Assembly: GCA_003158505.1 (NCBI GenBank)
Contig: PMJK01000015.1
Coordinates: 904-7,923, forward strand
From: Holophagaceae bacterium
Lineage (GTDB): Bacteria; Acidobacteriota; Holophagae; Holophagales; Holophagaceae
Length of the DNA: 7,020 nt
Direction: 5' to 3'
In this document: positions 1 through 4,863 of the stretch, piece after piece
How positions within the stretch are numbered: position 1 is the first letter of the stretch
How the letters are laid out: every line of letters starts with the position of its first letter
Notes under the pieces: generated by a model
Told to the model about the DNA's origin: nothing
Database searches by the model: none
Seen by the model: the letters and a program-made list of their open reading frames with translations, nothing else
Program-made: the position numbers and the translations under genes

Positions 1-330
1 CTGATAGGACACATGGACGATGAGCGGAATGCCGGCATCGTTCCCCGTGTACATGGTGTGCAGGGTGATGCCCTTCAGGAAGGCGTAGTGGGTGGGATCG
101 CCCACGATGCCGTGCCAGGTGGGACCGAAGCACATGGAGTAGCCGAAGGCGAACCACAGCACCGTGGTCCAGACCAGAGAGACAAAGCTCTGGGTCATGA
201 TGGTGAGCACGTTCCGCCGCCCCACGAGGCCGCCATAGAAGAAGGCCAGGCCCGGGGTCATGAGCATGACCAGGCTCGCGCAAAGCAGCATGAACGCTGT
301 GTTCCCGACATTCAGTGGCATGGGTTCCAT
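1..330 (-). CDS. amt: Ammonium transporter (Amt family), N-terminal 110 residues, cut by window edge
   Basis: Inner-membrane channel for NH4+/NH3 uptake. Translating the minus strand from the ATG at 330 gives 110 codons running off position 1. Residues 10-32 form TM1 and contain PGLAFFYGGLV, the Amt signature that matches PGIALFYGGL in E. coli AmtB. Residues 41-66 (NVLTIMTQ then VLWFAFGYSMCFG) match TM2 and the following loop. The visible end, IVHVSYQ, aligns with IHVAFQ at the start of TM3, so the window stops just before the Phe-gate residue (F107 of E. coli). Tyr109 sits where E. coli has F103, an aromatic residue of the substrate recruitment site. There is no long signal peptide; only about nine residues precede TM1. 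The start is supported by GGAGGT eight bases upstream; a second Met at residue 4 is a weaker alternative. It is divergent from the KdpD-like kinase. The usual partner glnK is not visible, though it could lie beyond the edge. Confidence 0.95.
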   Translation of the reverse strand, partial: MEPMPLNVGNTAFMLLCASLVMLMTPGLAFFYGGLVGRRNVLTIMTQSFVSLVWTTVLWFAFGYSMCFGPTWHGIVGDPTHYAFLKGITLHTMYTGNDAGIPLIVHVSYQ

Positions 331-338
331 GTGAGACA

Positions 339-344
339 ACCTCC
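339..344 (-). promoter_or_regulatory. Ribosome binding site of amt
   Basis: On the minus strand GGAGGT lies eight bases before the ATG at 328-330. This is a near-perfect Shine-Dalgarno sequence and fixes the amt start at 330. Confidence 0.85.
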
Positions 345-412
345 GCATCCGGACGCGCCGAATGCAGCAAGTATGCAGAGACGGATCGGTGAGCCGGGGC
401 CACCTGTCTGAC

Positions 413-432
413 TTTTTACGCTCTTTTTATGC
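413..432 (+). promoter_or_regulatory. Tandem direct repeat resembling a KdpE operator
   Basis: TTTTTACGC (413-421) and TTTTTATGC (424-432) are direct repeats differing at one base, separated by TC, with an 11-bp repeat period (one helical turn). OmpR/KdpE-family regulators bind as head-to-tail dimers to such tandem half-sites. From memory, the E. coli kdpFABC operator reads TTTTTATAC, then two T, then TTTTTACAC, which has the same half-site core, order and 11-bp period. The repeat lies 27 bp before the kinase start and 82 bp before the amt start. Regulation by the KdpE-like protein encoded at 2364-3062 is inferred. Confidence 0.6.
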
Positions 433-459
433 GGACCATACGATTACCCTGGACCTTCC

Positions 460-2367
460 ATGACAGCTGCGCCCCGCCCCATCCTCGTGGCCCTCGGATC
501 CGAGGCCCGCGCGCTCCGTCTCATCCAGGCGGGCTTTCGCATGGCCCGGGAGCGTTCCGCGCCATGGATCGCGGTCCACGTGGAGACGGGCAGCACCCGG
601 CTCACCGAGGATGGCGAACAGGCCGAGGTCTGGCTGCAGGAAGCCCAGCGCCTGGGCGCCGAGATCCGGACCGTCCAGGCTCCGACCCTGGCCCAGGGGT
701 TGTCGGAAGTGACCCGCAGCTCCCGGGCTCAGGCTCTGCTGCTGGGCCGGTCCCGGGACCGCTGGCCCTGGGCCCGGGTCGGCCACTCCACGGCGAACGA
801 GCTGCTGCGCCGGGGCCTGGACGCCCGGATCGAAGTGCTGGACGACCGCAGGGAATCAGCCGGATCGGACCTGGTTCGGACCGGTTTCGGCGCCATGGTC
901 GGCACCCTCGCGGTTCTCGCGGCCTGCTCTGGGGTGGCCTGGCTGGTACCCCGGGAAGGGAATATCTCCCTCGTGCTGCCGGTCTACCTGGCCGCCGTGG
1001 CCTTCATCGCCCACTACTGGGGCCAGGGCCTGGCGGTGCTGGCCTCGGTCATGAGCGCACTGCTCTACAGCTTCCTGCTGGAGACGCCCCGCTTCAACCG
1101 CGTCGATGCCCATTGGCCCAACCTGCTCTTCTTCCTGGCCATGCTCTTCGCCGCGCAGGCCGTGGTCGGCCTCCTCCACCGCCTGCGCCACCAGGCACGC
1201 GAAGTCCAACGCCGCGACGTGCACACGGCCTCACTCTACCTCCTGGGTCGTGCGTTGGGGCGCTGCCGCACCCCGGAGGAAGTAGCTGGCGCCGCAGCCG
1301 AACACATTCGCCGCGTGTTCAAGGGGGAGGCCCATCTGCTGTTCCCTGAAGGTGCTACCTGGAGGGCGCTGCCTTTCCCGTGCCCGGTCCTGGACCTGCC
1401 TCCCCCCGAAGAACTACTGCCGCGCCTGGACGTCGGGGAACGCCTCGGGGATCCCCTGGAGCCCCTTCCCCTGGGCAAGGCTTACTGTCTTTCGCTCATG
1501 GGAACGGACCGCAGCGAAGGGGTCCTCCAGGTGCTGCCGCGGGAATCCATCGGCCTGCCGCCGGATACCTGGGAGTTGCTGAAGGCCTTCGCCGTCCAGA
1601 TCGCCCTGGCCCTGGAGCGGCTCCGCTGGCTGGAGGAGGCGCGGAAAGCACAGCTGGAAAACGAAACGGAACGCATGAGAAGCACCCTCCTGGGAGCCAT
1701 CGGCCATGACCTCAGAACCCCCCTCGCCGCCATCCACGGCGCGGCGGGAAGCCTGCTGCTGCCTGGCGACCTGTCCCCATCCACCCAGCGCGACCTGCTC
1801 ACCATGATCCAGGATGAAAGCGAGCGGCTGGCCCACCTGCTGGGGAACCTCCTCGATCTCACGCGGCTGGAGAGCGGGGCCATCCAGGTGCAGAAGGAGT
1901 GGCAGCCCCTCGAGGAGGTCGTCGGCTCAGCCTTGGGAAGGCTGGAGCGGCGCCAGGGTGCCCTGCCCATCCGCGTGGAGCTCCCGGAAGCACTTCCCCT
2001 GGTTCCCCTGGACGCGGCCCTGATCGAGCAGGTGCTGGTGAACCTCCTGACCAATGCCCAGCGGCACGCCCCCGGGCAGGAAATGGATCTGCGGGCCTGG
2101 GATGAACCGGGCTGGGTCCATCTGGAAGTGGCGGATCGGGGACCGGGTATCCCGGCCGGTTTCCAGGATCGGATCTTCGACAAGTTCTTCCGGCTGCCGG
2201 GGGCGGGCGAAGGCGGCGTGGGTCTGGGCCTCGCCATCTGCCGTGCCATCGTCCTGGCCCATGGCGGAAGGATCCATGCCGAGAACCGGCCGGGCGGGGG
2301 TTCGAGTTTCCGTCTGGCCCTGCCCCTGGACGGTACGCCGCCCGCGCCACCCGAGGGGGCCCTGTGA
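460..2367 (+). CDS. kdpD: KdpD-like sensor histidine kinase lacking the N-terminal KdpD domain
   Basis: Membrane sensor kinase of 635 residues; E. coli KdpD has 894. Residues 6-128 resemble the universal-stress-protein (Usp) domain of KdpD, with LLLGRSR (93-99) and GHST (108-111) as the likely nucleotide-binding turn. Residues 138-240 form four hydrophobic segments typical of the DUF4118 membrane region. They are followed by an Arg-rich stretch (R241, R243, R247, R251, R252), like the basic cluster after TM4 of KdpD. Residues about 252-388 look like a GAF-type linker. The kinase core is complete: H-box GHDLRTPLAAIHGAA with phospho-acceptor His416, N-box with Asn532, DRGPGIP (559-565), FDKFFR (573-578) and GVGLGLAI (586-593). 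The Walker-A-bearing KdpD domain that normally precedes Usp is absent. The ATG at 460 has a weak Shine-Dalgarno but is needed for an intact Usp domain. The gene overlaps the next by 4 bp (GTGA). It presumably phosphorylates that regulator; the stimulus (K+, turgor or something else) is unknown. Confidence 0.9.
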   Translation: MTAAPRPILVALGSEARALRLIQAGFRMARERSAPWIAVHVETGSTRLTEDGEQAEVWLQEAQRLGAEIRTVQAPTLAQGLSEVTRSSRAQALLLGRSRDRWPWARVGHSTANELLRRGLDARIEVLDDRRESAGSDLVRTGFGAMVGTLAVLAACSGVAWLVPREGNISLVLPVYLAAVAFIAHYWGQGLAVLASVMSALLYSFLLETPRFNRVDAHWPNLLFFLAMLFAAQAVVGLLHRLRHQAREVQRRDVHTASLYLLGRALGRCRTPEEVAGAAAEHIRRVFKGEAHLLFPEGATWRALPFPCPVLDLPPPEELLPRLDVGERLGDPLEPLPLGKAYCLSLMGTDRSEGVLQVLPRESIGLPPDTWELLKAFAVQIALALERLRWLEEARKAQLENETERMRSTLLGAIGHDLRTPLAAIHGAAGSLLLPGDLSPSTQRDLLTMIQDESERLAHLLGNLLDLTRLESGAIQVQKEWQPLEEVVGSALGRLERRQGALPIRVELPEALPLVPLDAALIEQVLVNLLTNAQRHAPGQEMDLRAWDEPGWVHLEVADRGPGIPAGFQDRIFDKFFRLPGAGEGGVGLGLAICRAIVLAHGGRIHAENRPGGGSSFRLALPLDGTPPAPPEGAL

Positions 2368-3062
2368 ACCAGCCCCTGATCCTCGTTGTCGAGGACGAGG
2401 AATCCCTCCGCCGTTTCCTCGTTCCCACCCTGTCGGGCCAGCAGTACCAGGTCCTGAGCGCGGCCACCGCCGCCGAGGGTCTGGCCATGGCGCGCAGCCA
2501 TAACCCGGACCTGGTGCTGCTCGACCTGGGCCTGCCCGACCGGGATGGCATGGCCGTGCTGAAAGAACTTCGAAGTTGGAGCCGCAAACCCATCGTGATT
2601 CTCAGCGCCCGCAACCAGGAGCGCGACAAGGTGCGAGCCCTCGACCAGGGGGCGGACGACTACCTCGCCAAGCCCTTCGGCGCTGCCGAACTCCTGGCGA
2701 GGATCCGCGTGGCCCTGAGGCATACGCTCCAGGCCGACGTGGCCGACCCGGTGGTCCACAGTGGCGGCATCCGAATTGACCTCGAACGCCGGGAGGTCAG
2801 CCTGGAGGGAGGTCCCGTCAAGCTCACCGCCCTGGAATACCGGTTGCTGGAAGCCCTGGTCCGCCGCAACGGAAAGGTGGCCACCCACAGCCAGCTGCTT
2901 TCCGAAGTCTGGGGTCCCGGGGGTGAGGGCAACACCCACTACCTCCGCATCTACATGGCCATGCTTCGTAAGAAGCTTGAGGCGGATCCCACCCGGCCGA
3001 GGCATTTCATCACTGAACCGAACGTCGGCTACCGGCTGAACCTGGATGCCCGAGGGGATTGA
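2364..3062 (+). CDS. kdpE: KdpE-like response regulator (OmpR family)
   Basis: Cytoplasmic DNA-binding regulator of 232 residues, about the usual KdpE length. The receiver domain (residues 4-120) has the acidic pair Glu10/Asp11, phospho-acceptor Asp54 in LLDLGLPDRDG, Ser81 in ILSAR, Tyr100, and Lys103 in AKPF. The C-terminal winged helix (about 133-228) shows the OmpR pattern: LTALEYRLLEALVRRNGKV, then QLLSEVWGP, then YLRIYMAMLRKKLE, then ITEPNVGYRL. YLRIYMAMLRKKLE as recognition helix and ITEPNVGYR as wing closely resemble E. coli KdpE, and together with the upstream KdpD-like kinase this supports KdpE over PhoB or OmpR. It starts with GTG at 2364 inside the kinase stop codon (GTGA overlap), indicating translational coupling. 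Likely target: the tandem repeat at 413-432, inferred from site architecture. No kdpFABC lies in the window, so other targets, such as amt, are possible. Confidence 0.9.
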   Translation: MNQPLILVVEDEESLRRFLVPTLSGQQYQVLSAATAAEGLAMARSHNPDLVLLDLGLPDRDGMAVLKELRSWSRKPIVILSARNQERDKVRALDQGADDYLAKPFGAAELLARIRVALRHTLQADVADPVVHSGGIRIDLERREVSLEGGPVKLTALEYRLLEALVRRNGKVATHSQLLSEVWGPGGEGNTHYLRIYMAMLRKKLEADPTRPRHFITEPNVGYRLNLDARGD

Positions 3063-3064
3063 TC

Positions 3065-4051
3065 ATGGATTCAGCTACAATCGGATCATTGAGAGTCCCC
3101 ATGCCACAGACTGCCTCCGAAATCCGCACCATCCATGATCTGCCCGTGCCCGAGCTACTCTATCGGGCCGCCACGACGCACCGGCAGCACTGGAATGCGG
3201 AAGAAATCCAGTTCTGCACCCTGGATTCCATCAAGACCGGAGCCTGTCCCGAGGACTGCGCCTACTGTCCCCAGAGTGCCCGGTACCAGACCAGCCTGAA
3301 GGTGGAGCCCCTCAAGGATGTGGACAAGGTGCTCGCCGGCGCCGCCGAGGCCAAGGCCCACGGTTCCACTCGCTACTGCATGGGCGCCGCCTGGCGCGAA
3401 GTGAAGGATGACGCCAATTTCGACGCCGTGCTCGAGATGGTGCAGGGCGTCTCTGCCATGGGCATGGAAGTCTGCGTCACCCTGGGCATGCTCAACGAAA
3501 CCCAGGCCAGGCGCCTCAAGGCCGCCGGGTGCCAGGTCTACAACCACAACATCGACAGCAGCCGCGATTTCTACGAGACCATCATCCACACCCGGAAATT
3601 CGATGAGCGGCTGGAGACCATCGCTGCGGTGCGCGCCGCGGGCCTGGAGGTCTGCTCCGGCGGCATCGTGGGCATGGGCGAGACCATCGATCAGCGCATC
3701 CACTTCCTCCAGGAGTTGACGGAGTTGACCCCGGCACCGGAGAGCATTCCCATCAACCAGTTCGTGGCCGTGGACGGCACACCGCTGGCGAATGTAGAGC
3801 CCCTGCCCCCGCTGGAGCTGGTGCGGATGATCGCTACGGCCCGTATCCTATTCCCCAGGAGCCGCATCCGGCTCAGCGCAGGCCGCACCCAGATGAGCGA
3901 CGAGCTGCAGGCCCTTTGCTTCTTCGCGGGGGCCAACAGCATTTTCACGGGCGAAAAGCTCCTCACCACTCCCAACCCAGGCGGCAACCACGACCACTGG
4001 CTGCTGAACGCCCTGGGCATGCGGGTGGAGGGCGCCACTGTAAGGGCGTAA
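3065..4051 (+). CDS. bioB: Biotin synthase (radical SAM)
   Basis: Inserts sulfur into dethiobiotin to make biotin, the last step of the pathway, using a SAM-cleaving [4Fe-4S] cluster and a sacrificial [2Fe-2S] cluster. From the ATG at 3065 it has 328 residues (E. coli: 346). The radical-SAM motif is TGACPEDCAYC, with Cys61, Cys65 and Cys68. The [2Fe-2S] ligands are present: Cys105 in STRYCMGAAW, Cys137 in MEVCVTLGML, Cys197 in LEVCSGGIVG, and the Arg of RIRLSAGRTQM (about 269). YNHN (159-162) and LLTTPNP near the C-terminus are also family features. Start choice: ATG 3065 has GAGGGG seven bases upstream. TTG 3059 would overlap kdpE, and ATG 3101 (GAGAG nearby) is possible because conserved sequence begins only around the HDLP segment. 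It begins 2 bp after kdpE stops and ends 4 bp before the hemerythrin gene. No other bio genes are nearby. The enzyme is oxygen-sensitive. Confidence 0.97.
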   Translation: MDSATIGSLRVPMPQTASEIRTIHDLPVPELLYRAATTHRQHWNAEEIQFCTLDSIKTGACPEDCAYCPQSARYQTSLKVEPLKDVDKVLAGAAEAKAHGSTRYCMGAAWREVKDDANFDAVLEMVQGVSAMGMEVCVTLGMLNETQARRLKAAGCQVYNHNIDSSRDFYETIIHTRKFDERLETIAAVRAAGLEVCSGGIVGMGETIDQRIHFLQELTELTPAPESIPINQFVAVDGTPLANVEPLPPLELVRMIATARILFPRSRIRLSAGRTQMSDELQALCFFAGANSIFTGEKLLTTPNPGGNHDHWLLNALGMRVEGATVRA

Positions 4052-4055
4052 AACC

Positions 4056-4718
4056 ATGCAGCTCATTGAAGATCTCCGGAAGGAACATGAACTCATCGAG
4101 CAGGTCCTGGGTTCCCTTCGAGCCTTTGTGAGGATTCGCCTCGCCGGCCAGGGCGATCCGGCGGACGGGGCCCGCTTCATGGCCTTCTTCCGCCGCTATG
4201 CGGGTGATTTCCACCACGAGAAGGAGGAGGAGGTCCTCTTCCGGGCCCTGGTGGACCGGGCGGAAATCCCCGAGACCCGGGGGCCCATCGCCGCCATTAC
4301 GGAACAACACCGGCACATGGCCCAGTTGCTGGATGGCCTGGAACCGCTGCTAGGCGCGTCCCTCCACACCGAAGCGGATCGCAGCGGCATGCAGGCCCTG
4401 GCCGTGGATTACAGCCATTCCCTCTGGCGCCACATGGATGCCGAGAACTCCGTCCTCTTCCCCGAGAGCCAGGAGCGGCTGCGCCGTTTCCATATCCAGG
4501 AGCTGCCCTCCCGCCCCATGACCGAGGCCGAAGGTCAGGCCCGGGAAGCCGCCCTGGCCCTCTTGGCCACCTATCCCCCTGAGCGCGATCCCGAGGTCCA
4601 CCGGGGCGACGGCTGTGTGGCCTGCCCCTCCTATGGCACCACCTGCGACGGCCTAGAGCACGAATGGTGGACCGACCTGGAATGGGAGGACATGTACGAT
4701 CGCATGTCCAGCGACTAG
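4056..4718 (+). CDS. Hemerythrin-like (HHE cation-binding) protein with Cys-containing C-terminal tail
   Basis: Predicted cytoplasmic di-iron four-helix protein of 220 residues that may bind O2, NO or peroxide; no signal peptide or membrane segment. The core (about 1-145) shows two half-bundles with matching ligand patterns. First half: His11 with Glu15 (HELIE) and His54-xxx-Glu58 in DFHHEKEEE. Second half: His85/His87 in EQHRHM and His126-xxx-Glu130 in WRHMDAENSVLFP. This is the HHE pattern of DUF438/YtfE-like and bacterial hemerythrin-domain proteins, not the classical worm hemerythrin motif. After a helical linker, residues 185-200 carry three cysteines (Cys187, Cys190, Cys197), then an acidic, Trp-rich end (HEWWTDLEWEDMYD). 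The tail is outside the HHE core; a metal or redox role is only a guess. ATG 4056 has AAGGG nine bases upstream and lies 4 bp after bioB, so the two are probably co-transcribed. Roles could include O2 buffering, NO sensing or Fe-S repair. Confidence 0.87.
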   Translation: MQLIEDLRKEHELIEQVLGSLRAFVRIRLAGQGDPADGARFMAFFRRYAGDFHHEKEEEVLFRALVDRAEIPETRGPIAAITEQHRHMAQLLDGLEPLLGASLHTEADRSGMQALAVDYSHSLWRHMDAENSVLFPESQERLRRFHIQELPSRPMTEAEGQAREAALALLATYPPERDPEVHRGDGCVACPSYGTTCDGLEHEWWTDLEWEDMYDRMSSD

Positions 4719-4727
4719 CGATCCGCC

Positions 4728-4752
4728 TGGGGATCTCCAATACACATCCCCA
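4728..4752 (+). terminator. Possible weak transcription terminator hairpin
   Basis: A perfect 7-bp stem, TGGGGAT with ATCCCCA, starts 10 bases after the hemerythrin stop codon and has an 11-base loop. There is no downstream T-run, so it is not a classical intrinsic terminator. It could be an attenuating hairpin or an mRNA 3'-end stabiliser. Confidence 0.25.
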
Positions 4753-4788
4753 CGGGCGACTTTCCAACGCTGATGGAAGTGATAAATT

Positions 4789-4842
4789 TGCCTCAGGCCC
4801 GGCGGGTCGGCGTTGCACGACGAGGATGGGCCTGGAAAGGCA
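4789..4842 (+). other. Bulged 12-bp inverted repeat upstream of the chemoreceptor RBS
   Basis: TGCCT (4789-4793) pairs with AGGCA (4838-4842), and CAGGCCC (4794-4800) pairs with GGGCCTG (4828-4834). All 12 pairs are Watson-Crick, with one 3-base bulge (GAA, 4835-4837). The 27-base apical loop holds a further GTCG/CGAC stem. It ends nine bases before the Shine-Dalgarno. In RNA this would be a stable hairpin next to the ribosome binding site; in DNA it could be an operator. Confidence 0.45.
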
Positions 4843-4863
4843 GGATGAGATGAGGAAGCTACG

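Larger units (their letters stand above)
331..459. promoter_or_regulatory. Divergent amt / kdpD-like intergenic region
   Basis: This 129-bp spacer separates the starts of amt (minus) and the kinase gene (plus), so it should hold both promoters. The clearest element is the tandem repeat at 413-432, listed separately. For the kinase gene, TTTACG (415-420) and TACGAT (439-444), 18 bases apart, are a weak sigma70-like pair that would leave a leader of only about 9 bases. The gene also has a poor ribosome binding site (GGA at 451-453). For amt, CATACT on the minus strand (positions 377-372) is a possible -10 without a good -35, which would suit an activator-dependent promoter. I found no sigma54 pair with correct GG-N10-GC spacing. 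Confidence 0.4.
4719..4863 (+). promoter_or_regulatory. Intergenic leader of the chemoreceptor gene, rich in inverted repeats
   Basis: This 145-bp spacer has three inverted repeats in series. The first is TGGGGAT (4728-4734) with ATCCCCA (4746-4752), an 11-base loop and no T-tract. The second is ACTTTCC (4759-4765) with GGAAGT (4775-4780), with one bulged T. The third is TGCCTCAGGCCC (4789-4800), pairing with GGGCCTG (4828-4834) and AGGCA (4838-4842) around a 3-base bulge and enclosing GTCG/CGAC (4806-4809/4818-4821). A Shine-Dalgarno GAGG (4852-4855) follows, eight bases before the ATG at 4864. An AT-rich GATAAATTT (4781-4789) could hold a -10 but no convincing -35 is placed. The region may combine a terminator for the bioB-hemerythrin operon with a promoter or structured 5' leader for the chemoreceptor. 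I could not match it to a known riboswitch. Confidence 0.4.

Noticed and set aside
388..404. GGTG/CACC inverted repeat in the amt-kdpD spacer as an NtrC-type operator
   Set aside because: Only 4-bp arms with a 9-base spacer; it does not fit the TGCACC-N5-GGTGCA NtrC pattern and could occur by chance.
13..411. 132-codon plus-strand open frame opposite amt
   Set aside because: It is antisense to the amt reading frame, which shows the Amt signature and a strong ribosome binding site.
429..1349. 306-codon plus-strand open frame overlapping the kinase gene
   Set aside because: Gly/Pro/Arg-rich shadow in another frame of the kinase gene, with no domain. Its ATG lies inside the tandem repeat and has no ribosome binding site.
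1482..3005. 507-codon open frame on the minus strand
   Set aside because: It lies antisense to the kinase and regulator, whose domains and catalytic motifs are clear. Its translation is Arg/Ser/Pro-rich without recognisable motifs, as expected for antisense frames in GC-rich DNA.
3063..4055. A biotin operon
   Set aside because: Only bioB is present. The flanking genes are a regulator and a hemerythrin-like protein, and no bioA, bioD, bioF or birA sequence appears.
4775..4791. Sigma54 or sigma28 promoter before the chemoreceptor
   Set aside because: The GG-to-GC distance is 13 bases instead of 10 for sigma54. For sigma28, only the GATAA part of the -10 matches and the -35 (ACTTTCC A) does not.
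4744..4842. c-di-GMP-I (GEMM) riboswitch before the chemoreceptor
   Set aside because: The layout (CACGGGC, a small hairpin, then GATAAATTTGCC and GGCC) is loosely similar and such riboswitches do precede chemotaxis and cytochrome genes. However, the conserved GGGCAAACC and GACGCAAAGCC blocks and the GAAA tetraloop are absent.
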